Assembly: GCF_036370855.1 (NCBI RefSeq)
Contig: NC_088108.1
Span: forward strand, 9,509,448-9,573,447
Reading direction: 5' to 3'
Length of the DNA: 64,000 nucleotides
DNA from: Dromaius novaehollandiae
Taxonomy: Eukaryota; Chordata; Aves; Casuariiformes; Dromaiidae
Each line of letters opens with the position of its first letter. The first letter of the stretch is position 1. Position numbers and translations under genes: made by a program. Below are positions 38,375 through 53,300 of this stretch, piece after piece. Below the pieces are notes generated by a model, which saw only the letters and a program-made list of their open reading frames with translations, did no database searches and was not told the DNA's origin.

Positions 38375-41300
38375 GTAAGTCGGGGCGGCGGCCGGGCCGG
38401 GCCGCGGCGGGGGCAGGGGAGGGGGCGCCGCCTGCCTCGCGCCGCCGGGCCGGGGCGGCGCGGCCATTTTGGGTGGGCGCCTCCCCGCCGCCCGGGGCTG
38501 CGGCGGTGCCCGAGCGGGGCGCGCGGGAGCGGCCGCCGGCGGCTGTGGAGACGCGGGACGCGCCGGGGGGAGCGGCCGGACCGCCCGGCGGGGCCGCCCT
38601 TGCCCGCGGCGGCGGCGCCTGCGGAGGCCGCGGCCCCCGCGACCCGCCCGGCCGGAGGCGCTTGGGCCGGGAGCGGCGCCGTCCCCTGCGCGGGGCTCCC
38701 GGCCGCTGACCCGCGTCTCCCGGCCGTGGGCGCGGACGGCGGGGCCGGCAGAGCCGTCCGGAGCCCCGCTGGCGGCGGCGCGGGCCCCGCGGGGAGGGGA
38801 GCGCTCCTGCCCGCGCCCGGCGGCGAAGCTCGCATGGCTTCGCGCCTCTTCACTTGTGGCCTTTTTTCCCCCAAAGGACACGATGGAGAAGCCCGAGGTG
38901 CTCGGGTGCCCTCTTGTCTTTTTTCCTTCTGGTAATCAGAATGAAATTTAATTAAACCTGGGGCAATACGAAAGTATTTATCTCAAACTTTTAAAGTAAT
39001 CCGCGACAGCCTTGTTTTTAGAGTGGGATTATACACGGCAGCTATCCTAAGAGCAGATCCTCAGGCTCACAATAAAAACGGTGTTTTGGAAGCCCGTGTG
39101 CGGTTCATGTGCCATTTTAGTAAGAGAAGCAGCCTGATTAAACATAGCGCTACTTTCTTTAAATCTTCCCCACAAAATTAAGCACAGCATTTCAGGACAC
39201 CTTGTATACTCATTTTGAGGTAAGCACTGCAAGTCTTCAAGGTATCTGGTTTGGATAAATCACAGAAAAAAGGCTGTTGCTCTCTCTTAAAAGCGGAGAT
39301 AGCAAAAGCTACGTGGTCTTGAGAGCATCGCTTTGCTGTTCTTCTGTATGTAAAGCAGTGCCGCATTCAAAACCAAGGAGGAAAACTGCAGAGTTAATGG
39401 GGAGTACTTTTGGCAAAAATTAATGTTGAGATAGATGGCTTTTGAGGGGAGCTCTTCAGTATGTTATTTAAAGCAGTTATGAGTAGACATACTGGATAAG
39501 AGTAAATGTCCACTGAAACAGCTGCAGGCTCCCTTACAGAAGTACAAAACCCACTTTCTCAATATACAGATAATAAAAAGCGTGCTTTCCGAGAAAGCAG
39601 TGATGGAGTTAGTGTCCCAATACAGAGATGCAGTGGATATGATCACATTTTGCATTAATCTTTTTGATTTGTTCAGATCTGGAATGAAAACATTTTTTAA
39701 TACTCTTTGTAAGATTTAAAAGAAAATGAACTTTCATGAATTTCCTATTTGGAAACCTTTTGTTTCACTTCTTAATTGTATGTTGATGTGTGTCAGTTGT
39801 GAGCTAGGAAATCATGTAGAAATTAAGATGTGGAAAACATGATTGTTCTGAAACACGTATGGAGTATATAAATAGCATTTCAAGCTTCTTATTTTGAAGT
39901 ATTTTCCTGCAGAAATGTTGTTACAAAATTTACATTTTACTACAATCATCTGATTCTGAGAAAAACAGCATTTTTTTGCAGTTTTTCATTGGAATTTTTT
40001 GAAGCATCTCTAATGGAAAATACAAAAATATCAGTCTGTATGTGTGAACTCAGTGCTCATATATACTGTACACTTACTCAACCTTGTTCTGCGGGGTTAT
40101 TTTACATAGCACACAAACATCTGCACACCTACATAGCCAAACTGTAAAGAATTCAAGCTGTGCAAGGAACATATGGCTGTTTTTACTTATCCTCTGCTCA
40201 TTTTCCAGCCAAATTACTCCAGTAATCAGAATATAGGTAATCCGTCATGTGTGTAAGCAAGACTTGCTCTTGCTTTCTGTCCTTTTAAAACTAATCTAAG
40301 TAGGAAGTGGCAACTTTTTTCCCCAGTTTCTTGAATTTTGCTCAGCTAAACCTTAAGTTCTGATGCTTTGGAACTTAAGACATTTATGTGACACTTACAT
40401 TTAAATGATTATATTTGAACTGGAGCATTGCATAAACTATATTTTAGTGTTCGAGAAATAATACATGCAGAATGGTCTGTTGTTTTGATGAGTTTTAAGT
40501 ACTTTAAAAGTCTACGTTTTATGTTATTAACTTATTTGGCAGATTTAGCAGAATAAAAGGATTAACCCCAAATGCAACCTTAAGTATCACTAAATAATCA
40601 GGTACATTTATCTCCATCCTGTAAAACACAAAATGACCTGAAGAACTAAGGAGTGCTGATGCAAGATACGGCCTGGATTTTAAGTGTACTCTAGCAGTTG
40701 TTTGAAATATTTTTTTTATTTGGAATTAATAACTCTCTAGTTACTGATTCCAAGTAAGAACTGACTAACCAGTTGCAGACTCTCTGTCTTTAGATCTTGT
40801 GGTGTCCTTGAACTGCAATTACAGCCGTGCTCAGGGGTATAAGCAAAGGGTTTACAGGTGGAGAGCCTTCCTTCCAGAGATACTGGTCAGTCAAAAAGGA
40901 TGTTACTTTTACCTACAAGCCTTCTCTTGCCTTTTATCCGCTCATGTTGGGTTGTTGGGGTTTTAAGCCTGTTTAGGACCTCTCTGTTTGCAAGCTCTCC
41001 CACTTTGTGCAGGTCGAATGACCCAGCCTCGTGCTGATCGCAGCAGTGCCAGCCCAGTTCAGCACCGGCATGGCGAGGGAGTGCTCCTGCGAGCAGCGCG
41101 GCTGGCGGGCCGGAGCGGGCACGGGAGCACGAAGTGTTTGTGCTTTATCCTGGGAGAGCTGTCCCTGTAGAGGAAGGGAAGTAATTTGCACCATGGGTGT
41201 CCATATGACTGTGTCAGTGTAGCTATTACAGTGAAAACAAAAGATCTCTCTGTAGCTTTACTGCAAGTGTATGTACCTTTTCAAAACAGAAAGTTACCTA

Positions 41301-44300
41301 GCAAGGCCTGACACACTCCTCTTCTGGGGAAATTTGGAGAGGGAGGTTATCTTTGACTTGGCCTAATTTTTCATGTTTGCCTTGCAAAGTTAGCAGTTCC
41401 TTTGTGCTGATGTCTTATCTCACCACATATAGACTGTCAGCCCTTGAATGCCTCAAATGGGGGTTCCCAAACATGGTTTGCCTTAGGGAATGTGCTAAAC
41501 AGCAGTGGGAGCAGCTCCTTGCTATTGAGCCACAGCTGTGCACTGCTTTGAAATAACCTGCACACTACTAGGCCATTTCCCAGACCACTTGGGAACTTCT
41601 GGGCTGGGAAACACCTTTGCTGTTTAGGTGTGTTGGAGAACCACGGACCACGGGGCTGGGATTCGGAATAGCCCTGGCAGCTCGCAGGGAGCACGTGCAG
41701 CCCCAGGAGTGGCAGAGGGACCGTTCCAGTCTGTTATCCTGCCAGCTGCACTTGCTTGTGTTGGGCTGTGTTTACATACTGTATGAAATAAAATCAGAAG
41801 GATTGTTTCACAAAGTGATTTGAAGATTGCAAAACATACACTGAACGAATGCCCCTAAAGATACTGCGAAGTGTAACATCACAGCCAGCTTTCCTTCTGG
41901 GCTGATGGAATTGCTGCTTTATATTTATGCTCTTTTGGGAGATCTATAAATATATAAAAGAAAAAAAAGCCAGAATCAAGCAGCTGTATATCAGCTTTGC
42001 TAATCCACAGATTCATTATTCAAACAGTGTCTAAAAATACTTGGTACTTGCTGTAAGTAGAGGTTGATGCCATAGGAGCAGGAGAAGCGATTGTTAGCGG
42101 TGGTGTCTTATTTACACAGAAAATTGTGAATGCCTTATGATATAGTTACAGCCAAGATTTCCCCCTCAAAACAAGTTGTGCGTAGTGTGGCTGTTTAGCT
42201 TGATGTAAGCAGACAGATCAGAACAGTAGTAAGTGCCTAGGTAATATTTCTTATTGGCTTAATTGTCCCAAACAGGAGGGGGGGGACTGGGAGGTTCATT
42301 TGTAACCGAATGAGCTTTGCAGATTTACAGTTCTTGAGGCTCTCTTCTTCCATATCAGAGCAATGATGAATAAATTTGAATTCAGATGCCCTAACAGTGG
42401 TTGGTAAAGCATATAAGTGAAGGTGAGAAGTGACAGCCAAACACAAAAATGTTCTCAAATTACAGGAGAGGAAATTCAGCATCATGTGGTTGGCGGTGGG
42501 ATAAGAATTTTGCGATACCGTGACTGACCCCAGATGGAATTAGCAAATTCTGTTGTGTATGTGTGTTTTTAGGGTCGTTCAATAGAAGAAAGAGAAATTC
42601 CCTCTACGTAACTGTGACTCTCCTCATTGTGTCAGTATTAATTCTAACGGTGGGCCTAGCTGCTACAACAAGAACCCAAAATGTGACTGTTGGAGGTTAT
42701 TACCCAGGGGTTATTGTAAGTATAGAACTCCTAGGTAGGTCTAGAAAACTTACTGCCTACAAAGTCCCTTGTAATGCTGCAAATGTTATAAAGGGTGATT
42801 GTGTCCTTAATATTAACATCTGCTCAGCTACTTCATTGCCATTTGATTTATTTGATTTGTTGTTATTTTGCACCTGCTGCTCATTCCCATGCAAAAATCC
42901 CATTCAGTCAAGTGGCAGTTTCCTCTGAGCTTGGGTCATGCTAGCAATGAGACAGGTAAATTGGTTTTATGTCGGCCAAAACAACCTTAGAACGTCTTTG
43001 TTTTCACAAATCAGACTAAGCCTAGAAGTGAGGGGAAGAAAGGCCATAGCTGCCAAGAACAGTTGGGAACCCAGGTCTTGAAATACAGCCCATTTGAATT
43101 CATGGTCATAAAGTTTACTCACAGAAGTATTTAATGATTTGGGGTCTCTGAGGAGGACCACATTAGTAAAAGCTTTGGCAACTCACTGGAGGAGACTGCA
43201 TATCAAAGCTTCTGGCACATCGATTTTTATTAACAAGTGAAAATGGGAAAGGAAGATCTTACAGCTTCAAATGACTTAATTTAGAGAGGACTATTGGTGC
43301 CCAACCTTCCTGCCGTTGGACATACAACTTTCTGCAGAAGCACTTGGAGAAAGTACATCATGCCTTTCCCCCAGCCCAGAACCAGCCCTTCTGCATATGC
43401 ACACTGCTATGCCTCTGCATTAGCAGACGTCTAACGCAAGCTGGAAAGCAAGTCCTGGTCTGAGGAGTCCTCAGAAGGGACCACAACAAGGACTGAGCTG
43501 CAGGCCAGATTAGCTGTCTTAGGTTGGGTGTAACTGCAGCCTGCCGGACAGAGGCTCCTGTTGTAACAGCCATGGAGTATTGTGCATTTAGCTTCGAAGC
43601 CTGGAAGTTGGAGGTTTAAAGCCAGTCCAAATCACTAGATGGAAGATTTTCCTGTCTTACAGTTGTCTGATTTATTTATCATGGATTGCTGATCTCAAGG
43701 AGGTTTATAATTGTCTGTGGATAAGCTCTTCTATGACTGAAGACAGGCCCTTTCCAGCCATTAGTTTGGAAACATCATTACAGACTGTTAAGTCTGTGGC
43801 CAGAGGATTGCTTTTCTGGCTTGTCACAGTAGCTCCCGCATTTAGGCTTGATTTTTTTTTTTTTTTTTTAAGAGAAATATAGAAGGAAGGTGTTGAGAAG
43901 GGTGATGAGCTGTCTTCAAACTCTCAGTACTTATCCTATGCCTCGTCAACCTGGATTGAACCTCGTGCTTCAGAGCAGATCCCACAGACTGATGCAGATG
44001 GGTAGAGCTGGTTGTTCACATCCTCTTGACATCTCCCTAGCTATTTATACCCTGAGAACGTCAGCATCGCTTATGGTTTTGTAAGACACAGAATCAGCTC
44101 AAGGAATTCATGAATTTGTGGACTCGGGAACGGTGTCGATTTACTTGCTTTGTTCAGAGGCAACCTGACTGTTTGCAGTCGTAAGCTTGTCACCAAATTA
44201 CTTCTCAGAATTAGTTTGTTAGTCTGCTGGGTGGAAATCTGTGATGACCTCACCTTCCTCCCTGCACAGAGAAACGTTTCAGTCTGCTGCTGGATGCTTC

Positions 44301-47300
44301 AGCAGGTACTTAAAATAGCTGGTGTTTCGTAACAAGCTGGGATTTCTCCCTTTGCTGTGGAAAAAGAGCCTGCTGTGAGGCATGAATACTCAGTGAGTTG
44401 TGCCTGAACAGGTGACTTCTGCAGCCCCAAAGAGCAACTCCATGCAGGTATTGTCACCCAAAAGTTTGCATGGATGTCAGGCCACCAGTGATTCCTTTGC
44501 ACCATTAGTGATGTTACTGTTACTACCCCACACTGGTAAGGAAAAGATAACGCCAAAAGTCTCTTCATATGCTGGGTGATTTCTCCTTGCGTGCATTAGA
44601 CTCACAGGGCAGGACAGTCTTGCAGAATTTTGGTTGTTCTTGTAGGAGTTGTACTCCTGTTCTCCCATCCTGCGTGTTAGTTTCTGTAGGATGGTATAAC
44701 ACTCTATATAACACTCCACCTAGTTCATGTTCTCCAGAGGGAATATTATTTTCATGTAATTCTCTAGGGAGTTCAGGAATTCCCCTGAAGCCACACCAGT
44801 ATTACCCAGTAAGAGACCTGCTGAGCCCTTCATGTAGCGTAGTGCCTCTCAGCCAAGGGGCTCAAAGTGTTTTGAGTAAACAAAGCAGTAGGCTCTCTGC
44901 AGACCAGTACCCAAAGCTGTAAGAGGGGTAGTGGCCTGTCTTTGGTCAGGCGACAAACCTGTGGCAGTCTGGGTTGTGTGCAGCCTAGCCTGCATGTGAT
45001 GCCTCCTTGCATAGGTGCTGTCACTGTCGCACACCCAGCTGGCACGAGTTCCTCTGGGAGGGAATAGCAGATCTGTACTGGGCCATGAAACCTCCAGCAT
45101 GTCTTATAGCTGCCGTGCCTAATGCATGTTCTTTCTTCCTCTGACTTGCATGCCTTGGGCAAACAGCTCTTGGCAACAGCATGCAAGGAGGAAACATGCA
45201 TAGAAGTGGTTGTCTGGTGCTGGGGATCGTCTTCCCAGAATGTTGCTGAGGATGAACAGAAAAGATTTAGCAATCTAATTTAGAACTGGGTCCTGGAGAC
45301 CTTCCACACATCAGTGGGTTGTGGGGGGGTTGTTTTTTTGTTTGTTTTGTTTTGTTACAAACAGTGCAGGGAGGCCTTCATCCCCTTCCCTGACTCCTGG
45401 CCAGTGTCTTCACAGCTACTTCTGTGGGCACCTGGTCTGTGCTTCCACAAGAAATAACGTATTTATGGCTGGATAGGTAACCTGGGCCTGGGAAGCCCAG
45501 GCTGCAACAGTGACGCTTTGCAGACAAAAGTAGCAGGCACAGAGGTCCAACACCCCTATGGAAGTGAGGCTCACAGACTGAGAGGTTAGTTTAAAAATCC
45601 TGCTTCTTTTTAAGTAATAACTTACAAGTTCTTTCCTTCTGTTGTGAGTCTTTAAGAAAAACATTCCTCAAGACCTTTCCTCATAGCTTTGAGCTCCAAG
45701 AACTCTTTCTTGCTGTGTATAATGGAAGTAGAGCTTCCAGCAGCTGCAGAGGCTACCAAATTTTGTGCAGCTCTGTGCAATACAGCCGGATTCAGAAATG
45801 GGACAGGGCCTCTCTGGAGGCCACAGACAGAACAAGGCTCACAAGAACGTCTCCTCTGCTTTGGCTTGTGAAAGGCCGTTCATGAGAGACACGTGCTGCC
45901 TCCAGGTTCAGCTTCCAGCATCAGTATAAATGACTGACCTTTCTTAGGCTTTGGCTGGCAAAGCTCTTCTGTAGTGATTCCTTATTAAATATATCTGCCT
46001 GAGGATTTACTGTGGAAAAGCGCATTCAGTTGTAGCCTCTGCTCCTTTCAGACAGACATCTCAGGGGATCATCTCCACCAGCAGATAACAGTGATACCGG
46101 CAATGCAGATAATGAAGGTCCCTTTGTCCCATCAGTGGAAAAACACATGTTTTTTCCCTTTAATGCAGGATGACTCCACTGATGTATTTGGTCTTTGCCT
46201 GTTGGATGTATAGCTTCACTCCAGTTTGTTCTTTTACCTTGAATTATCTGTCTTTCACCTTTCGGTTTGTGCTGCTCTGAATCACCAAGTGGAAGTTTCT
46301 TTTGGAAAAGTTGGGTGTTGGATCAAGCTCAAAGGGCACAAAATGGTTTTCTTCAATGTTTGCCTTAGGTGCATGTGTTGCCAAACGACTTTCCTGCTAC
46401 TAAACACCACCAGACTAAAAATAGTACCAGGATCCTTGTTGCTGTTAATGTCTGGATCTCCCAGGTTTTGGTCTGTAAAACTCCCATAACATGGGGAAGG
46501 TGGGGATTGTTGCTTGCCTAAGCTGAGCAAAAGAATAATGATAGAAGACTAGCTGTATTAATAAGGGTCCAGCCCAGAAGCATTGGCAGATGAATTTGGG
46601 CTGGTTCAGCAATGCCGCCAGCTCTCTGCACCTGTCTGCCTGCTGCCCCAGCATTGAGCAGTGCCTGGCTTCATTGCTATGCTGCACGCCATGGTAGTTA
46701 AACGGTCCCTGATGGGAGGACAGCGGTGTCTGAGAGGAGTGCAAGGCAGGCCGCTGGGAAGCAGCAGCCCGATCGGCTGCTCTGCTTTGATCCTGCACTG
46801 TTTGAGTCAATGCCCGTTACCGCCTCTGGCACTAGCACCAAATATCACAGAGCTAAGCAGAGTGGGAGAAGATCGAAGTCCAGCTTCTCACCATGTCTGT
46901 GTCTGCTAATCTCTGTGTGTGTTTCTGCTTGTTAATACTGGATTTGTTAAACCTTTGTTTCTCATTCCTAGATTTTACAACATCAATTCCAGGTTAGCTG
47001 GCCCATTCTTGAATCACTGCAGCTTGTTTCCTGCCTTATTCTGCTGCTTTAGAAGTGGTCAGTTATTTAGCATCCTCATCCAGATCTTCATCACCTCCTC
47101 TAGTTTATCGAATGGATGTGTAGTCTGCTTAATGTGGGCAACGGCAATTGTAGGACTTTTTCAGCATTTCTCAGTTTGCTGACCCCTAGAAGCAGAGCTG
47201 CATATGCTATGGGCTGATCAAAGACCTTTCTAGTTGTGATGGTTACAGAAGTACTTCTAGAACTTCCCTTGTGGTCTACTGTTCCAGGTTAAAGTCCTTG

Positions 47301-50300
47301 TTTCTGGCCTGGCCGAAGTCTACTCTGTCCTAGAAGCATCTCCAGTATAGCCAATAGTTTAAGGCTTTGGAAGTAGGGGATAGGAAATTGCACTCCTAAT
47401 GGACTTTACTGAGCTGAAATAAAAACATAATTGCCAGTTACAGTAGCAAGGAAAGATGCTTTTGCTGGACTGTTCTATTCACTGGAGTGGTGTGAGCTCT
47501 TCTGGTAAAAGACTCTGGTGCATTGGACTTCCCCTCCCTGCAAATGAGGGGGGAGTGGAAGAAGCAAGTGATTGCTAAATCTTTTCCCATTAAGAAATTT
47601 TCTGTTGAGTCAAACACTTAAGTGGTTGCTCACGCCCTTGGTGTGGTCACCCGTGGCTGGTCCTGCAAATGCTAGTGGTATGGTACTGCTAGGTTCACAT
47701 CCAGAAGCTTCTGAATGTTTGTGGGGTTGTTCCAAAACAGCAACACACATTTTCATCCACCACTCATTTCTCAGCCTTAATGGGGAGGGAGGTGAATTCA
47801 AGTTCATCCTTTTGGTTTTTACACATGCTTTTAGTGTCATATAAGTGATACGCTTGACAGTTCTAGCTAGTGAGAGACTCCACTGATTTCCTTGCTGAAG
47901 GAGGAGTGCTCACACATTCACAGTATGTTCTTTTGCTGCTTCTGGATTTAGTTGTGTTCTGTCTGCATGTGAAATATGTTGGATATCTTCCTGATTTAAA
48001 TGCTAACAATATGTTGTTTTTCAGCTTGGTTTTGGGTCATTTCTTGGAATAATTGGATCAAACTTGATAGAAAACAAAAGGCAAATGGTAAGTTCACCAA
48101 CTATGTAGACTCTTTTTAAAAAAATTAACCATAACTCAAAGAAATTTTGTTTATAAAGAAAGAGTGTTGTTCCTTTTCCTAATCCTTCCAGGCTGATGTT
48201 GTATGCTTCTTGAGAACTAGAGATGGTTTCTGGCAGCCCAAGGAGAACAAGGTTGTTAACTCTGACATTTTTAAGTTTTAAAAAACACTCACAGAGGTAC
48301 AGAGTGACTATACACAGTCTCATTGAACTCAGTGGGATCTTTCAGGGGTTCAAATTTGAGTGTGTGGGATTTTCGGGGTACTCAACACTTCATAGACTCA
48401 TGCCCAGTTCTTTTACTGTAGAGTTGTTACAGTGCGAGATATGTAATGTGTTAAATAAGATAAATATATTTATTTTAAATCTTGTCAGTTTGGGGCTCTG
48501 GAAAAATTGCTTTCGGCTACTTTCTATTTGAAGAAAGGATAGAAAAGAAGAACAAGCAGGTGGTGTAAAAGCCAGTCCCACAGAGTGGAAGTGAAAGCCC
48601 ATACAGGGCCCAGCAGAAAGCCACTCATGGGGATGTGTACTTAGAGGTCTCTGCTTTAGGTGTCTCTAGAGAATGAGTCACTGAGGTATTGACCTGATGA
48701 AAAGGGTGAAGCATGGTGTAACTGAAGAGCAGCCAAGTTCTCCTGCACTGCTGATAAGCGTGTATGTTTCTGGTCCTTGTTTCCAAACACCTCTTGAAAT
48801 GGGAAGCAAGACCTAGAGACTTTGCATGCTGTAATGCAGCAACTGAGAGTGTGGAAAGCATAGAAGGTGCTGGCTAGACAAGATGCGCTTATCATAACTC
48901 TCGTAGCAGCCCTAGGGCAAATAAACATCTTGTTGCTTCAGTGTTCTGGCTTTGAGGGCTGTCTGGGTATTTACCAGCATCTCTGCGCTCGGTCTTCTCC
49001 CAACATGCTCTGTGCCAGTTACAGTTAGCAGTTCATACTTGTAAGGAGTCGCCAACACGCACGGTGGGCGGCGTATGCGTGACCTGCCGTGGCCTTGCCT
49101 GGGCCCTGCACATCACCAGGAGAAGGCCCTGGGGCCGCGGCGTGGACGGCTCTATGCGGTGACAGTTACCGCTTTGCCCCCGCCTCCCTGCCCAGCCGCC
49201 AGACAGGCATGGGCCAGAGCCCAGCTCTCTGCCCAGGGCTCGCAGGAGGGTGCTGCCACCCTTTACTCCAGCCCATGAGCGCCAAAACAACCATCTGGCT
49301 CTGTCACCTCTACCTGTGGACACCTCTGCCTCTGCCTCCGGTTCCCTCCTCGGCCTGTGAGGAGGGTTTCACGGGATGGGGCCAGGCAGCCACTGTCTAG
49401 GCAGCTCTGGGTGGAGTCGCGCGCGGCTCTGCTGCCCCATCCCATGGGAGCTGGCTCTGGGTTGTGACCAGCAGCACTCAGCGGGGAGCAGGTGGGCAGT
49501 GGATGTATGATAACACAGAAAACAGATGAGACCAGCACTGCTGACCTGATGTAACTGAGCTTGCGCTGAGGTTTGAGGGACAGAGGTGGCCCAGGTTACA
49601 CGCTTTTGGCAAGCACAGGAGATGTGTGGACTTGGCTGCGTCTCTGATGACTCCAGACACATCTTGCAGATGCTGTTTCACACCCCCCTCCTCTTCCTGC
49701 CCGTGCCTGAACTTAGTGGTGGTAGCGCTTGGGGGTGTCAGTAACAGGGCTCAGTGTGGGGGAAGTCTTTGGGGGAAAACTAGTGAAAAAAACAGAGGTG
49801 TGGGCAGAGAGAGATCAAAGGAAGCTGGTAGCTGGCAGTCACCGCAGGCTGTCAAGCTCAGGCTTTCCTAGCCAGTCTTCTCTGCTCAGTGCAGGCAGCT
49901 GGCTGGAGGTAGTGTGGGGATGTGCAGTCCTGCTCCTGGAGAGCCAGGTGGACCTGCCTGGCTCCTGGCTCGGCGTGACTCACCCCAGAACAGCGGCAGC
50001 CACCTTCCTCCCCAGTGATTACCCCATCCTTTGGCATCAAGATCCTTCAAGCCTTCCCGGTATGAAGGTTTCTTGGGGCAAGGGGTGGGACTGTACTGCA
50101 GCTGCCTGTCCCTGTGGGCTGTCCAGCTCGCCTGACACTGCTACACGCTTTTACAGCGATGGAGCTGCCTTCATGGAGAGGCTCAGGGATCAAATAGCAG
50201 GGTGTGCTGCCAACCAAGGCTAAGGCCAATTGGCCGAGCTGCAGAGGTTGTCTGGAGAAATTCCTGCTTCTGCTAAACCAGAGGCTGGGCAGTGCTCTGC

Positions 50301-53300
50301 CCTTTGCTTTTCAAGTAATGTGTTGCCTGCAGAGCAGAGCGGTGGCAGGAGGAAGTGAGGTGAGGCAGACCCTGAAGGAGAAGATGACTTCCTTTCCCAT
50401 GGTCAGACAGGGCCCAGGGTAGGTGGGTTTCCTGATTTTTTTTTTCTTTTTTTTTTTTTCTCCTGGCTATGCAAAAGCAACATGTCCCATTTCTTCTGTC
50501 TTAGCAGGATTTCCAGGGCTCTTGCTCATTGTGTATTAGGAGCATATCAGAGTCAGACTGAGAAGAGTCTGACTGATATTATACATTCTTCACAGGACTG
50601 TGCATAAATGACAGTGTGACTTGGACTTGACTTGTTCGTTTGTTTTCTAAAAAGCCCTAGGTAGCCAGAGTTTATTCTTTTCATCTCTGTATCATTTTGT
50701 GCCCCTTCCTGCAAAGTCTGCATGACAGCTTTGCGAGCATTGCATCACGGCCTCCTAGGTTTGCAGGGTAGCGTGTCTCTGTGCTGACAGCAGCGAGGGC
50801 ATCGAATAGCCTTTGCTCGTTGTCCCCTTACTTTATTCAAGCCTCCTTCTTACCCAGGAGCATTCAGTTTTGCAGTGGCATTTTTTTCTCCGTTACATCT
50901 TTCTGTAATACCACTGGCAGTGCAGGATTCTTTTTTTTTTTTTTTAATTTCTGTGAGCTCCCCAGTGTGCTAGGTTAGTAAAAGTCAAGGGGTGTTGCTT
51001 GTTATTCAGTCACCCCTAAACTAAACACAGCTTGTACAGCTGTATTCTTGTGCACACTTTCCCCATAAGTTGGCTGGGGAACGTGAGGAATTGACTGAGC
51101 CAATTTGGCTACAAGGTGAACTAACAGACACCCCTTAATTCTCTGCTGTCTGCCGACAGAAATAGCCCTCTCTCGTTTTTGCCACCCCGGCGTATTGGCT
51201 TTCATGCCACGTGTCTGCACTTCCCACTTGTCAGACCGAGGGAAAGCTTTCAGCAGAGCTGGTTCCTCCAGAGACGCTGGCTGCCCGCGCAGACACAGCC
51301 CAGACTGCGCACCCGCGTTGCAGGCAGCTGGGATTTATACAGGAGCTACGTGGTCAGCAGTTTTCACATGACAAGTCAGCATTTTACATGGCTTCGTAAC
51401 AGCCGTCCCTGCCATGGAAAAGTAATTACCAACAGCTTCATGGCCCACGTATTGCTGGAGTGTGGCCCAGAGGGAACTTCTGACCAGAAAACTCCTATTT
51501 TATGGTTCCTGCGTTATCCAAAACCAGTTTGTCTTTTTGTGTCTGAAATCTGCGCTGAGTAACTGATTTTGTTGGGACTTACGTGCATTAAGACAAATAG
51601 CTAATATTACATGGCTCTTAAAAGGGACTTGTGCTTTTAACAACAGTATTGCCAGCTCCAAGTCAAAAATCATGTTGACAAATCATGAGATTAGTTGAAA
51701 AACATGGGATTTTTAACATGCATTCATATGTTTTAATTTGCCTTCTGATTTTCTTTAATGTCTCATAAATTTTCAGTGTTTGGTTTTCAGGCTTTTTTTT
51801 TCTCCAGCTGAGAGTGAGAAAATCCCATTTATGTAAAGTTGGCAAACCCATTTCTAACACCAGGTCCTTAGATCCTAGAGCAGGTAGGGCTGTTGTGAAA
51901 ATATCACCATTAACTTTCTGTCTTTTTAAACAATCATATCAGCAGCTCCAGTCTGCAAGGCGGTAAACAAATATCCTTGGCGTTTGGCTCTCTTCCTGCC
52001 CCCCGGAGTCATGCTGCCCAGGGCACATATCCTCTTTCATGCACGTATGAGACAAAGGGAAGTACAGAGAAAAGCTGAAATTTGTACAGACTAGCCTAGG
52101 CCGCAAAAGCCGTTCCTTCCACAGAGGCTGTGAGAAGCTGTGCTTTCTCCTGTTCTGTGGTTTCCCTGGCTGTGGCAGTGAATCGGTGCAACTGTTACAA
52201 TTGATAGTGTAATTTGTATTCCAGACATGGGCATGAAATGGATCTGAGTGGGGAGGAGATGCTAGTGTTGACAGCTAATAGAAATAGCAGGTTCCCAGCA
52301 CAGGACCTGATACTTCGCAATAGCAGCTTGTTGCTAGTGACAGTAACTTGTTTGTATGCTCATGGGATTAATTTTACAATCTGCTCTAACTGCCGCTGCA
52401 GTTTTTATTTGCAGTGGGGCCGTGGAAGTCTGGGATACTTTGCTTCATCTAGAAAACTGCTTTATTTTCTCCTCTTTTGAAACTGATGAAAACGAGCGAT
52501 TGTAGAGGGAGGGTTCCCATTGCCCCAGGTGAGCCCTCCGGCACCTCCGCTCCTGCTGCACCGGTTGGCGTGGTCTGTGCATGGACGTTGCTGTCGCGTG
52601 GCAGGTCTTGACTGCGGGATGCAGAAACATCCCCTTCCCCCTCTGATGAGTTTGAGGTGTTTCCGTGATCCTTCCCAGTGCGGCGAACGCCTCCCTCCCA
52701 CCACCAGAGCCACCTCCTGGCGGCCCGGGGGGAACTGTGTGGAGCATCTTTTAGGCCTCTCTCTGGTTCATTTGTGGGAGGAAAAATGCAAGCGAGCATT
52801 TCCTTGGTGCTTTGCACTCATCTGAGCCCTCTTGTTCAGTTTCTTTGGCTCTTCTTCCTGTCTTACTCCCTTATTCCATCTCAGCCCTCCTCTGCCTCAT
52901 TACCCTCCTGTTTTCTCTTAAATCTTCCTCTCTGATCTTGTGTCATTGAAATGTGTGGTAGCACCTTGAGTCAGCTGCGGTCCCGCCTCCGCCAGTCTCC
53001 TGCCGTACAGGTTTTGATGCTGGCCTTGCTCAAGCTGCTCCACTTACAAGTCTGGCTAAGGAGGCATCTGGCGGGGCGTGCTCACTGCTGCGCTCGCAGG
53101 CAGCCGCTCCGGAGCAGGGCTGCGTCCTGGGGGCAGAGGGGCGGCAGCTGCCTGCCCTCGCCTTCGCGAGCGCCCTGCCTGCGGAGGTGCCTCTGGCCTG
53201 CGCCATCAAAGCGAGCCGAGCGGCACGGCTCTGTTCTGCTGCCATCAGTCCCCCGCGGTGCAGCCGGAGCAGCGATCTGAGGCTGACTGCCTGCTCGCTG

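Larger units (their letters stand above)
38050..38900 (+). promoter_or_regulatory. TMEM255A: TMEM255A CpG-island promoter region
   Basis: Very high G+C and CpG density around TMEM255A exon 1, falling off sharply after about 38900. No TATA box is seen near the ATG. Boundaries are estimates by eye. Confidence 0.75.

Noticed and set aside
38000-38881. Long minus-strand open frame of 293 codons across the TMEM255A CpG island
   Set aside because: It is antisense to exon 1, very rich in Arg, Pro, Ala and Gly, and lacks any family resemblance. Open frames of this kind are expected in DNA with so few A/T-rich stop codons.
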